Shown: in pieces, positions 1-8,434 of the stretch | How the letters are laid out: the number at the start of each line of letters is the position of its first letter | Numbering within the stretch: position 1 is the first letter of the stretch | Assembly (NCBI GenBank): GCA_964219345.1 | Contig: CAXPPN010000041.1 | Span: 1-26,082 of the forward strand | Source: UBA3537 sp964219345 | Lineage (GTDB): Bacteria; Bacteroidota; Bacteroidia; Flavobacteriales; Flavobacteriaceae | Reading direction: 5' to 3' | Length of the DNA stretch: 26,082 nucleotides | Notes under the pieces: model-generated | Database searches by the model: none | The model's input: the letters and a program-made list of their open reading frames with translations, nothing else | Told to the model about the DNA's origin: nothing | Program-made: the position numbers and the translations under genes

Positions 1-54
1 GTCAATCAATATGTTTAATGAACGTCTCTTAAAATCAAAACTTTGCGCATTCAT
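1..54 (-). CDS. N-terminus of an unrecognised protein, cut by window edge
   Basis: An ATG on the minus strand opens a reading frame that stays open for 18 codons to the window edge, beginning MNAQSFDFKRRSLNILID. It is supported mainly by a well-formed promoter just upstream (69-99), which places the transcription start only about 10 nt before this ATG. The peptide has no signal sequence and is rich in basic residues. I do not recognise the family from so short a piece. The start codon lies in the loop of a 7-bp inverted repeat (41-47 with 56-62). A competing plus-strand frame (11-130, 39 codons) lacks support. Confidence 0.55.
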   Translation of the reverse strand, partial: MNAQSFDFKRRSLNILID

Positions 55-68
55 ACGCAAAGCGGGTG

Positions 69-99
69 CAAATATAAAACCCTTTTCCTACAACCACAA
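69..99 (-). promoter_or_regulatory. Flavobacterial promoter driving the left-edge gene
   Basis: Read on the minus strand, TATATTTG at 76-69 matches the Bacteroidota -7 consensus TAnnTTTG, and TTG at 99-97 is the -33 element with a 20-nt spacer. Transcription would begin near position 64 and run off the left edge. Confidence 0.6.
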
Positions 100-156
100 T
101 ACTTTTTATATTAATTTTGAAAAAAAATAAAGAAAAGTGTTTTTTAACCTGTAAAA

Positions 157-2118
157 CTACAAAAAGAAGTTCCAAACAATACCAAAACGAACAATAAAAT
201 CGCGGTATGGATAGTTGGGTGCTGAATAGAAATTGTAGCCCGTCATGGCAGAATTGAAATGTTCGGCTTTCAAAAATAGCCGAGTTTGCTGAATTTTTGC
301 GTTTATAAAAAAGTCTAAACGTGGAAAATTTCCTAATGTTTTTTGATTTTGTACATAAAATTCTGAAAGTACCGGATCATAGGCATTCATATTATAGTCA
401 GAAAAATAACTAAAGTTGACACCTGTTTGTAAATACAATGCTTTTTCAAAAAATTCATTGGCATAATATAAGGTATTTCTTATGTTCAATTGAGGGACAT
501 TGAGAACTTGATCGCCATCCAACACTTGCTGATACATTATTGTATTGTTTAATGCAAATTTTTTAAACTTAAATTCTTTCTCATATTTAGCACGAATATA
601 ATTGACTGTGCCGTCATACTGATAAGGCTTTACACCTTGTTGTTCTTTGTTTTCAAAATACAGGTAATTGTTTATGGTGGAATAATCTAGTGATAAAGCA
701 CCATGCTTGTTAGAGTGGAAATCAAAAGCTAATTGTTGAGTTTGTTGGTTTTTAAAGTTATTTTGCCAATTGTAATTCAAATAATCACTTTGATAAAGTC
801 GATAGTTGTAGTCTGCAACAGATGAATTTATATTGATTCTGGCGGTTGCACGCATATCATCATTGATGCTGTAGTTGGCTTGAGCATCCAAAAAATTACC
901 TTCTAAGTCACCACTGACATTAATTCCAAGATTGACTTTTAGCTCCACCGGACCAAGCTGATGCTTATAACCTCCTTCAAATGACAGTACAGATTCCTTT
1001 AGGCGATTGGTGATGGTTTGTCCATTGAGTATAACTAAAGAATTGTACCCATAATTATATGAATTGCAGCTCAACTGTGCCGATAATTCTCCTAATATTT
1101 TATTATTATACTCTGCATTAAACGAAGTGTAGAAATGCTCAAATGTGTTTTTGTCAGATAGGTTTGAGGTTACAAATGCATCACCAAAAATAGCAGCATT
1201 CCTATTTTGTGTGTAATGATAGTATTTGTCTTCAATGTATATGGAGTTACCAATATTTATTCCATTATTCCCCAATGAGTCTTGCTTCTTTAACTGATAA
1301 GTATGGTCCAAATAATAGCGGCGGCCTTCCAAACTACTTTGTGCGTCTTCAAAAAGAGGATCAAACAAAGAACGGTCAATAAACTCTTCATTTCCATTTT
1401 CAAATTCCACAAGATCTTCATCCGAAATTCCACCATTTTCCTGATTTAAAATATCTTGAGTTACCATATGAGCACGTGCATGATAGCGTTTATTTTTGGT
1501 ATGATAACTTGTTGTAAATCTGAAATTTCCTGTGCTAGATAAAATATGTTGATACTTCCCTAGTGAACGCATACCCTTGTAGGCTATAGAAAAATTAAAT
1601 TGTTCTGAAGTATTGGTAGTAAAAAAGGCATCGAGCAATTGACCTTGTTCAAAATTCGACTTAAACATCAATTCTGTTAGAGGTGTTGGTACATGATAAT
1701 AACTAATATCGTTTACACTCATATAATTATAGTGCTTCCCCTTTGTTCCAAATCTAGGCAGCATATTCTGGCTAGACATATTATGACTTAACGTATTATA
1801 TGTTTGGCCCATATTGTTGAAAGGCAAAAGCTCAAAATAATCTCTTCTTAAATAATTGAATTTATATTCCTTTTGAATTGTTAATGTTGTATCAACATGG
1901 GTAGTATCCCCTTTTCTTGAAATGATTTTATAATCTTCAATTTTTGCTTTTGTGTTTTTTGCAATCTTTTTTGTTCCTCTGTCATAGAGACTATCTGTTC
2001 CCATGTTCCTAGAAGTATTTGATCTTTTAGCACTACCATCTAAAGTTTTCAAATTACGTTGACCATATATATTATTGGCAGTCAGAAATAGAAGAAAAAC
2101 AAACAGATATTTATACAT
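157..2118 (-). CDS. Putative outer-membrane porin (Porin_10-like)
   Basis: This 653-aa protein is probably an outer-membrane beta-barrel. It has a signal peptide (residues 1-19, hydrophobic core VFLLFL, cleavage just before or after Gln20). A polar region to about residue 85 carries a DTTHVDTT-type stretch, followed by a FELLPFNNMGQTYN-like segment that I associate with the flavobacterial 'putative porin' family (Pfam Porin_10). The rest is a long series of alternating aromatic and polar strands, ending in the aromatic C-terminus VWNFFL expected of a BAM-inserted barrel. It is a single gene, divergent from rnhB. The substrate cannot be told from the sequence. Family assignment is from memory of conserved segments. 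Confidence 0.75.
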   Translation of the reverse strand: MYKYLFVFLLFLTANNIYGQRNLKTLDGSAKRSNTSRNMGTDSLYDRGTKKIAKNTKAKIEDYKIISRKGDTTHVDTTLTIQKEYKFNYLRRDYFELLPFNNMGQTYNTLSHNMSSQNMLPRFGTKGKHYNYMSVNDISYYHVPTPLTELMFKSNFEQGQLLDAFFTTNTSEQFNFSIAYKGMRSLGKYQHILSSTGNFRFTTSYHTKNKRYHARAHMVTQDILNQENGGISDEDLVEFENGNEEFIDRSLFDPLFEDAQSSLEGRRYYLDHTYQLKKQDSLGNNGINIGNSIYIEDKYYHYTQNRNAAIFGDAFVTSNLSDKNTFEHFYTSFNAEYNNKILGELSAQLSCNSYNYGYNSLVILNGQTITNRLKESVLSFEGGYKHQLGPVELKVNLGINVSGDLEGNFLDAQANYSINDDMRATARININSSVADYNYRLYQSDYLNYNWQNNFKNQQTQQLAFDFHSNKHGALSLDYSTINNYLYFENKEQQGVKPYQYDGTVNYIRAKYEKEFKFKKFALNNTIMYQQVLDGDQVLNVPQLNIRNTLYYANEFFEKALYLQTGVNFSYFSDYNMNAYDPVLSEFYVQNQKTLGNFPRLDFFINAKIQQTRLFLKAEHFNSAMTGYNFYSAPNYPYRDFIVRFGIVWNFFL

Positions 2119-2147
2119 GACCTATTGAGGGTTCTAAATTGTTGGTT

Positions 2148-2155
2148 CAAAAGTA
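2148..2155 (-). promoter_or_regulatory. Possible -7 element of the porin gene
   Basis: On the minus strand TACTTTTG matches TAnnTTTG 30 nt upstream of the porin ATG. No good -33 TTG lies at the expected spacing, so only the -7 half is supported. Confidence 0.35.
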
Positions 2156-2234
2156 GGAAATTATTAGGGATTTTGATGGATTTGAGTATAATCAAAAAAA
2201 GTAATTTATATTTACCAATAATATACTTTAAGGT

Positions 2235-2834
2235 TTGACACTTAAACTCAGTTTTAGTAACCAAAAATTTGAATGTGGCACAGATGAAGCCGGCAGAGGA
2301 TGTTTGGCTGGACCTGTAACTGCAGCTGCAGTAATTTTACCAAAAACATTCAAAAATGAATTACTAAATGATTCAAAACAACTCTCTCATTCAAAGCGTA
2401 ATATACTTCGCCCAATTATCGAAAAAGAGGCTATTGGCTATGCTGTAGCACATATTTTCCCCAATGAAATTGATAAAATTAATATTCTAAACGCCTCAAT
2501 ATTGGCCATGCATCGCTCTGTAGATCAATTAGAAAATGTTACATTTATTAGTGTCGATGGCAACCGTTTTAAACCATACAATGATATTCCTTTTGAAACC
2601 ATAATTAAGGGGGATGGTAAATACCTTAATATTGCTGCAGCTTCAGTTTTGGCAAAAACATATCGTGATGATTATATGGAAAAAATTCATGAAGAACTCC
2701 CTATGTATAATTGGAAAAAAAACAAAGGATACCCCACAAAAGAACACCGAGAAGCCATCAAAAAATATGGCCCTACAAAATACCACAGAATGTCTTTTAA
2801 ACTCCTGCCAAACCAGTTAGGTTTTGAATTTTAA
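2235..2834 (+). CDS. rnhB: Ribonuclease HII
   Basis: RNase HII removes ribonucleotides from DNA and RNA primers by cutting the RNA strand of RNA-DNA hybrids, using two metal ions in the cytoplasm. The 199-aa protein has the family signature DEAGRG (Asp17, Glu18), the second acidic motif SVDGN (Asp108), and a later acidic pair (Asp145, Asp146), completing the DEDD-type site. GCLAGPVTAAAVILP is a typical bacterial RnhB N-terminal stretch. An in-frame stop at 2229-2231 leaves TTG at 2235 as the only start giving the full N-terminus. The next gene follows 36 nt later on the same strand. Confidence 0.95.
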   Translation: MTLKLSFSNQKFECGTDEAGRGCLAGPVTAAAVILPKTFKNELLNDSKQLSHSKRNILRPIIEKEAIGYAVAHIFPNEIDKINILNASILAMHRSVDQLENVTFISVDGNRFKPYNDIPFETIIKGDGKYLNIAAASVLAKTYRDDYMEKIHEELPMYNWKKNKGYPTKEHREAIKKYGPTKYHRMSFKLLPNQLGFEF

Positions 2835-2870
2835 TTCTATATTTGTTGGAGGTTGATTGATTTAAATTTC

Positions 2871-5174
2871 ATGCTAAGAAAGTTTTTGGTTTTTATTGTT
2901 TTTGTTTTGACAATAAATTGTCAGAATAAACAAAATAAACAAGGGTCAATTGAGGATTTTATTCCAAATGATGCTCAAGTTGTTATGCATATCAACTCTA
3001 TAGATGTATTCAAAAGTGCATTGAAAAACAATGAGTTACTTTCCAAAACAAAGTTCAAATCCATCTTTGAAAATAATCTTACCTCAATAGACAGCTTAAA
3101 AATTTCTGGACCTTTGCTTGTGTGTATATCCGGAAATTCTAAGTATACATTCATTTCTCAACAAAAACATATTGGGTCAAAAGAATTGTTAAAGCAAAAC
3201 TCCATTCGAGACAGCATATGGGTTTTTTCGACTTCAAATTCTAAATCAACACCTTTAAAAAACACCACCGGTCACCCCTACAAAAAATTTGCAAAACTTA
3301 CTGAACCAAATGCTACATTTTCAGTTTATTTAGCAAAACCTGAGCAGTATGGAAAGGAATTTTCTTTGTTCAATAACGTTTTATTAGATGTCAAAGCAAC
3401 TCCAAAATATATTTCATTAAGCGGAATTTACACTGATTCAAATAGCAAATGGAATCATTTATTTGAAAACATCATCCCTAAGACACAGCAATTGAGCAGT
3501 ATTGTTCCAGATGATATTGAAAATTTCGAGACTTTTATATATTCCGATTTCCAGCAATTTTCAAAAAATCTTAAAGCATTAGACAGTACTTTAGTGTTTT
3601 CTGAGCTTTCCAAAACTTTACTAGAAACCAGTCAAGAAATTGGAAGCATAAAAACATCTAATGGTTCTGCAATTTTATTGCATTCCATTGATATTAGCAC
3701 AAGCAAGGAAGCTCTTGTAGGTTATCAAGAACAATTGCAATCATTCCGCTCTGTGCCTATATACAAGTTTGAAAATGATTCTATTTTCAATCAAAATTTT
3801 GAGGGGTTATTACCCAAAATCAATATTTCAAATTATACAGTTATTGATGAATTCTTGATTTTCTCTGAAAACGAAACTTTAACTGAAGAAATTATTTCAA
3901 AACATATTAATAAAAACAACCTCAACAACAGCAAATCATTTCAAAATACTCAACAAAAATTGAGTGATGATATTTCATATCAAAAAATATTTACACCTGA
4001 AAATTTAGCCAAAATACTGAATCCTATTTTTGGAACATCATTATCTAGAACAGATTTGGAGGCTTATAAAAATTCAATGGTTCAAGTCATAAGAGACGAT
4101 GAAGTTGTTCATCTCAATGCACAAATTGAACATTTTCGACCAACTCAAAAACAGAAAAAAATCAATGAAATTTTCAGTATGACACTTGATGCAACAATAT
4201 TGGGTGATGTTCAATTCGTTAAAAATCATAAAACACAACAAAAAGATATTGTTGTACAAGATATTGAAAATCAGTTGTATTTGATTTCAAACCAAGGCGT
4301 TGTACGCTGGAAAAAGAAATTATCGGGCCCAATAGTTGGGCGTATCAACCAAGTTGATTTGTACAAAAATGGCCGTTTTCAAATGGTGTTTTCAACTGAA
4401 AATCGTGTTTATGTTTTGGACCGTTTAGGCAAAGATGTTGGGCCATTTCCATTGAAATTTAAAGATAAAATTACCCAGGCTGTTTCTGTTTTTGATTATG
4501 ATAAAAATAAAAATTACAGATTTTTGGTAACTCAAGGCAAATCACTTTTGATGTATGATGGTAAAGGAAAACGTGTTAAAGGGTTTTCATACACTCCAGA
4601 TTCTGAGATTTTAAACGCTCCCCAGCACATTCGTTACAACGGCAAAGATTATATTGTTTTTGCTACCGATAATGATTTAAAAATTTTAAATCGAAGAGGG
4701 AAAATTAGAATTGACGTTAAAGAGTCTATAAATTTTTCGGATCAAAATATCTATTTCTACAACAATAAATTCTCTACAATAGACACTGAAGGCGAGCTTG
4801 TACAGGTAGATATAAAAGGTCGAGTTAGCAAACAAACCCTTGGTTTTGATGCGCAAACAAATATGACGTGTTCAAGCAGAACTTTGGTTGCTCAATGGGC
4901 AAATCAATTACAAATAAAAAGTAATAAAACTATTTTGGATTTTGGTAACTATTTACCCCCTCAACTGTTTTATTTAAATGATAAAATCTATATTGCATTG
5001 ACCGATCAACAGGCTCAAAAAGTAACGCTTTTTGATAGTAAAGCAACTGTTTTATCAGGATTTCCTATTTATGGAATTTCTAAAATTGATCTTTCCTACG
5101 ATGATAAAGACTCCGCACTAGAGCTTATTTGCCAGAGTAATGACTCGGAGTTCATCATGTATGGAATTTATTAG
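2871..5174 (+). CDS. Lipoprotein with DUF3352-like region and C-terminal propeller-like repeats
   Basis: A 767-aa envelope protein of unknown function. I chose ATG 2871 over an upstream TTG at 2853 because it begins a compact lipoprotein signal (MLRKFLVFIVFVLTINC, lipidated Cys17). Residues about 25-430 look like the DUF3352-type region seen in flavobacterial proteins encoded next to rnhB. Residues about 460-767 contain recurring beta units such as NQLYLISNQGVVRWKKKL, NRVYVLDRLGKDVGPFPL and KSLLMYDGKGKRVKGF, typical of a PQQ/Kelch-like beta-propeller. Residues after the Cys (QNKQNKQG) lack the acidic export signal of surface lipoproteins, so a periplasm-facing position is more likely. The stop codon overlaps the convergent lipB stop. 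Confidence 0.75.
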   Translation: MLRKFLVFIVFVLTINCQNKQNKQGSIEDFIPNDAQVVMHINSIDVFKSALKNNELLSKTKFKSIFENNLTSIDSLKISGPLLVCISGNSKYTFISQQKHIGSKELLKQNSIRDSIWVFSTSNSKSTPLKNTTGHPYKKFAKLTEPNATFSVYLAKPEQYGKEFSLFNNVLLDVKATPKYISLSGIYTDSNSKWNHLFENIIPKTQQLSSIVPDDIENFETFIYSDFQQFSKNLKALDSTLVFSELSKTLLETSQEIGSIKTSNGSAILLHSIDISTSKEALVGYQEQLQSFRSVPIYKFENDSIFNQNFEGLLPKINISNYTVIDEFLIFSENETLTEEIISKHINKNNLNNSKSFQNTQQKLSDDISYQKIFTPENLAKILNPIFGTSLSRTDLEAYKNSMVQVIRDDEVVHLNAQIEHFRPTQKQKKINEIFSMTLDATILGDVQFVKNHKTQQKDIVVQDIENQLYLISNQGVVRWKKKLSGPIVGRINQVDLYKNGRFQMVFSTENRVYVLDRLGKDVGPFPLKFKDKITQAVSVFDYDKNKNYRFLVTQGKSLLMYDGKGKRVKGFSYTPDSEILNAPQHIRYNGKDYIVFATDNDLKILNRRGKIRIDVKESINFSDQNIYFYNNKFSTIDTEGELVQVDIKGRVSKQTLGFDAQTNMTCSSRTLVAQWANQLQIKSNKTILDFGNYLPPQLFYLNDKIYIALTDQQAQKVTLFDSKATVLSGFPIYGISKIDLSYDDKDSALELICQSNDSEFIMYGIY

Positions 5175-5869
5175 TTTATTTCAGCCTCAAAAAGTCCAAA
5201 GAAATGCTTTAATAATTTTTCTTTGACCTCGTTTTCATTAACTGATTCTTGGTTGAGTTCAACGCTAAGGGATGTAACCGCTTTCCCACGAATTCCGCAA
5301 GGAATAATATGATCAAAATAACCTAAATCGGTATTGACATTAAGAGCAAATCCGTGCATAGTAACCCATCGACTGGCACGTACACCCATAGCACATATTT
5401 TGCGCGCAAAAGGGGTGCCAACATCCAACCACACTCCTGTTTCACCATCACTTCTGGTAGCTTTTAGTCCATATTCTGCAAGCGTTAAAATAATAGTTTC
5501 TTCCAATAATCTTAAGTACTTATGAATGTCTGTGAAAAAATTTTCTAAATCTAAAATAGGGTAACCCACCACTTGACCTGGACCATGATACGTGATATCT
5601 CCACCTCTATTAATTTTATAAAATGTTGCCCCTTTTTCGGCTAATTGTTCTTCACTTAAAAGTAAATTAGAAAAATCACCACTTTTCCCAAGTGTATACA
5701 CATGTGGATGAGTTACAAATAAAAAGTGATTTGGGGTTAGTAGCTCAGTATTTTCTCGCCTGTTTTTTATTTTACAGTCTACCGTTTTTTTGAACAAATC
5801 TTCTTGAAAATCCCAAGTTTCCTTGTAATCTTTTAACCCTAAATCTTGAACCAGAATCGTTTTATTCAT
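5171..5869 (-). CDS. lipB: Octanoyl-ACP:protein N-octanoyltransferase (lipoate biosynthesis)
   Basis: LipB moves octanoate from acyl carrier protein onto the lipoyl domains of 2-oxoacid dehydrogenases and the glycine cleavage system, the first step of lipoate synthesis. With ATG 5869 the protein is 232 aa; a TTG 15 nt upstream adds five residues but lies within a TATATTTG box, so ATG is preferred. Family marks are RGGDITYHGPGQ (residues about 88-99), the catalytic Lys157 in RKICAMGVR, and catalytic Cys191 in IIPCGI. The YqaE gene ends 17 nt upstream on the same strand, so the two may be cotranscribed, although the TATATTTG box could give lipB a nearly leaderless transcript. It overlaps the convergent lipoprotein gene by 4 nt. 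Confidence 0.95.
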   Translation of the reverse strand: MNKTILVQDLGLKDYKETWDFQEDLFKKTVDCKIKNRRENTELLTPNHFLFVTHPHVYTLGKSGDFSNLLLSEEQLAEKGATFYKINRGGDITYHGPGQVVGYPILDLENFFTDIHKYLRLLEETIILTLAEYGLKATRSDGETGVWLDVGTPFARKICAMGVRASRWVTMHGFALNVNTDLGYFDHIIPCGIRGKAVTSLSVELNQESVNENEVKEKLLKHFFGLFEAEIN

Positions 5870-5886
5870 GGAACAAATATACAAGT

Positions 5887-6045
5887 TTAACGATTAGGAT
5901 TATTTAAAATCACCAACGCTGCAATGATTCCTGGAACCCAGCCACAAAGGGTTAAAATAAACACAATAACAAAAGATCCACATCCTTTGTCAACAACAGC
6001 TAATGGAGGAAATAAAATAGAGAGTAAAACTCGCCAAATACTCAT
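5887..6045 (-). CDS. YqaE/Pmp3 (UPF0057) family small membrane protein
   Basis: A short gene of 52 codons, translated by hand: it starts MSIWRVLLSILFPPLAVV, continues DKGCGSFVIVFILTLCGW, and ends VPGIIAALVILNNPNR. It has two hydrophobic helices separated by a short polar turn. The FPPLAVV, LTLCGWVPGIIAA pattern is the hallmark of the YqaE/Pmp3/plasma-membrane proteolipid 3 family, inner-membrane proteins linked to salt and membrane stress in other organisms. Length matches the family norm of about 50-55 aa. lipB starts 17 nt downstream. Its exact role in bacteria is not established. Confidence 0.9.
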   Translation of the reverse strand: MSIWRVLLSILFPPLAVVDKGCGSFVIVFILTLCGWVPGIIAALVILNNPNR

Positions 6046-6130
6046 GGTTTTTTTTATTTAAATTGGTTTAGAATTATAGGACGAATTTTAGTAAATAAAG
6101 TTACACTTCCACATAATTTTATATCCCCTA

Positions 6131-6160
6131 TTGAAATCCAAACCAATGTCATTATCTTTG
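6131..6160 (+). promoter_or_regulatory. Promoter of lysS
   Basis: TTG at 6131-6133, a 19-nt spacer and TATCTTTG at 6153-6160 give a near-ideal Bacteroidota promoter. The start site would fall near 6166, about 18 nt before ATG 6184. The -7 element covers the alternative GTG start at 6160, which rules that codon out. Confidence 0.7.
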
Positions 6161-6183
6161 TGATAAAATTATACACCATTATT

Positions 6184-7881
6184 ATGGCGCAACTTTCAGA
6201 ACAAGAACTTGTACGTCGCGAAAAGCTCGCAAAACTTCGTGCATTAGGAATAAACCCCTATCCTGCCGATTTATATCCAGTAACGCACACCAGCAGCACA
6301 ATAAAAGATAACTTTAAAGAAGGTGACAAAGTGGTTGTTGCAGGTCGTTTGATGCGAAAAAAGGTACAAGGAAAAGCAGCATTTACAGAGCTACAAGATA
6401 GTGAAGGGCGCATTCAAGTGTATTTTAATCGTGATGAAATTTGTACTAGTGAAAACAAATCAGCATATAATGATGTGTTTAAAAAACTTCTTGATTTGGG
6501 CGATTTTATTGGTGTTGAAGGGGAACTCTTTACCACTCAAGTAGGTGAAAAAACTGTTCTTGTTAAGGATTTTAAACTTCTAAGTAAAGCTTTAAAACCT
6601 CTACCACTTCCAAAAACAGACTCAGAAGGAAACACCTACGATGAATTTAATGACCCCGAAATGCGTTATAGACAACGCTATGCCGATTTGGCCGTAAACC
6701 CACATGTTAAGGAAGTTTTTGTCAAGCGTACAAAACTCTTTAATGCCATGCGTGAGTTTTTTAATGGCGCTGGCTATTTTGAAGTAGAAACACCCGTACT
6801 ACAACCCATTGCAGGAGGTGCTGCAGCGCGCCCATTTGTTACACACCACAATAGTTTAGACATTCCATTATATATGCGAATTGCGAATGAACTGTACTTA
6901 AAACGTTTGATTGTTGGTGGGTTTGATGGTGTCTACGAGTTTTCAAAAAACTTCCGAAATGAAGGCATGGATCGCACACATAATCCAGAATTTACTGCTA
7001 TGGAAATTTATGTTGCTTACAAGGACTACAACTGGATGATGGAATTTTGTGAGCAACTTTTAGAACATTGTGCCATAGCCGTTAATGGAACTACAAAAGC
7101 TACATTTGGTGGTCATGAGATTGACTTTAAAGCACCATACGCAAGAGTCACAATGACTGATGCCATAAAAGAATTTACAGGGTTTGATATTACTGGAAAA
7201 TCTGAAGATGAGCTTAGAGCAGCAGCTATTGGTATGGGTATTGAAGTGGATAAAAGCATGGGCAAGGGAAAACTTATTGATGAGATTTTTGGAGAAAAAT
7301 GTGAAGGCAATTATATTCAGCCTACTTATATTACAGACTATCCAAAAGAAATGAGTCCGTTATGTAAAGAACACCGCAACAATCCTGAGCTAACTGAACG
7401 CTTTGAACTTATGGTTTGTGGAAAAGAAATTGCAAATGCATACTCTGAATTAAATGACCCTATAGACCAACGTGAGCGTTTTGAAGCACAACTTAAATTA
7501 GCCGACAGAGGCGACGATGAAGCCACACAATTTATAGACGAAGATTTCCTTCGTGCTTTGGAATATGGTATGCCACCTACATCTGGAATGGGAATTGGTA
7601 TGGACAGGCTTATAATGTTCTTGACTAACAATGCCTCCATACAAGAAGTCTTATTTTTTCCTCAAATGAAACCTGAGAAAAAAGTAGTAGATTTAAGTGA
7701 AAATGAAAAAGCCATTTTTGAAATTCTAAAAAAAGAAAATACAATCCCTCTAAAAGATTTAAAAAACCAAGCTGGACTGAGTAATAAAGGGTGGGACAAA
7801 GGCATTAAAGGCTTAACAAAACAAGGATTAGCAAAGGTCTATAAAACTGATGATGAACTTGTTGTAGAATTTTTAAGCTAA
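6184..7881 (+). CDS. lysS: Lysine--tRNA ligase, class II
   Basis: LysRS charges tRNA-Lys with lysine in the cytoplasm. The 565-aa protein begins MAQLSEQELVRREKLAKL. It has an OB-fold anticodon-binding domain (about 45-140) followed by the class II core: motif 1 around FNAMREFFNGAGYFEVETPVL, motif 2 with FRNEG (257-261) and THNPEF, and motif 3 GMGIGMDRL (about 469-477). Residues about 497-565 form an extra C-terminal module (DLSENEKAIFEILKK, LKDLKNQAGLSNKG, LTKQGLAKVYKTDD) with the spacing of a winged helix. It makes the protein longer than the roughly 500-aa E. coli enzyme, and such an extension is common in Bacteroidota LysRS. The start is fixed by the promoter position. Confidence 0.96.
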   Translation: MAQLSEQELVRREKLAKLRALGINPYPADLYPVTHTSSTIKDNFKEGDKVVVAGRLMRKKVQGKAAFTELQDSEGRIQVYFNRDEICTSENKSAYNDVFKKLLDLGDFIGVEGELFTTQVGEKTVLVKDFKLLSKALKPLPLPKTDSEGNTYDEFNDPEMRYRQRYADLAVNPHVKEVFVKRTKLFNAMREFFNGAGYFEVETPVLQPIAGGAAARPFVTHHNSLDIPLYMRIANELYLKRLIVGGFDGVYEFSKNFRNEGMDRTHNPEFTAMEIYVAYKDYNWMMEFCEQLLEHCAIAVNGTTKATFGGHEIDFKAPYARVTMTDAIKEFTGFDITGKSEDELRAAAIGMGIEVDKSMGKGKLIDEIFGEKCEGNYIQPTYITDYPKEMSPLCKEHRNNPELTERFELMVCGKEIANAYSELNDPIDQRERFEAQLKLADRGDDEATQFIDEDFLRALEYGMPPTSGMGIGMDRLIMFLTNNASIQEVLFFPQMKPEKKVVDLSENEKAIFEILKKENTIPLKDLKNQAGLSNKGWDKGIKGLTKQGLAKVYKTDDELVVEFLS

Positions 7882-7941
7882 TTATGTAATAAAAACTATT
7901 TTCATTAGTTATAGAATATATACTTTCAAATTAAACATATT

Positions 7942-8376
7942 ATGAGAACTATTTTAAGCATTTTAATTTTACTAATAAGTTTTTCAGCCACAGCACAGCC
8001 CAATCAAAATGGTATGAAAAGACAGAAACGAATGGAGAATATGAAGAATATGACTCCTGAACAACAAGCTACACTTTGGTCAAAAAAAATGACTTTAGAG
8101 CTAGAATTAAACCCATCGCAGCAAGAACAGCTTTACACCCTAATTTTAGAAAAAGCTAGGCAACATAAAATGCATAAAAAAAACAGACTCAAAGAAAATC
8201 CTTCAGATGAAGAACGTTTTCAAATGCAGGTTAATATGTTGGATGAAAAAATTAAAATGCGAAATGCAATGAAGTCTATTTTAAATCCAGATCAATATGA
8301 AAAATGGAAAAAAATAGAAAAGCAAAAAGAACGCAAGAAAAGAAAGCATTCCAAAATGAAAAAAGAAAAAAAATAG
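7942..8376 (+). CDS. Small secreted Spy/CpxP-like helical protein
   Basis: A 144-aa exported protein. The signal peptide spans residues 1-18 (ILSILILLISFSATA, cleaved before Gln19). The mature part is charged and helical, with three LTxxQ-like repeats: MTPEQQATLW (37-46), LNPSQQEQLY (56-65) and LNPDQYEKWK (114-123). This resembles Spy/CpxP-type periplasmic proteins, which act as ATP-independent chaperones or envelope-stress sensors in Enterobacteria. The tail is extremely basic (KKRKHSKMKKEKK). It sits 60 nt after lysS and ends in a strong terminator. Function as a chaperone is inference from repeat pattern only. Confidence 0.75.
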   Translation: MRTILSILILLISFSATAQPNQNGMKRQKRMENMKNMTPEQQATLWSKKMTLELELNPSQQEQLYTLILEKARQHKMHKKNRLKENPSDEERFQMQVNMLDEKIKMRNAMKSILNPDQYEKWKKIEKQKERKKRKHSKMKKEKK

Positions 8377-8403
8377 TTCATTTTTCTTTTTGCAAATTTT
8401 CAT

Positions 8404-8434
8404 AAAATCCAAACTAAACGTTTGGATTTTTTTT
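8404..8434 (+). terminator. Rho-independent terminator after the Spy-like gene
   Basis: Perfect 11-bp stem AAAATCCAAAC / GTTTGGATTTT (8404-8414 with 8420-8430), 5-nt loop, and a run of T through 8434. It lies 27 nt after the stop codon and its T-tract overlaps the stop of the convergent membrane-protein gene. Confidence 0.85.

Noticed and set aside
11..130. Plus-strand 39-codon frame at the left edge starting MFNERLLKSK.
   Set aside because: It runs against a well-formed minus-strand promoter and the minus-strand frame that promoter serves, and it matches nothing I recognise.
142..156. The 15-mer TTTTAACCTGTAAAA here recurs exactly at 24521-24535, next to one copy of the operon direct repeat.
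   Set aside because: In a 26-kb AT-rich window a few 15-nt coincidences are expected, and this copy lies downstream of the porin stop, where an activator site makes little sense.
157..2118. The porin as an outer-membrane route for glucan products.
   Set aside because: It is more than 11 kb away, in a housekeeping context, and nothing in its sequence points to sugar transport.
6160..6183. Alternative GTG start for lysS adding eight residues.
   Set aside because: The GTG overlaps the promoter -7 element, and MAQLSEQELVRR is the usual N-terminus.
7338..7640. Minus-strand 100-codon frame inside lysS.
   Set aside because: It is antisense to conserved class II synthetase motifs and has no promoter or family resemblance.
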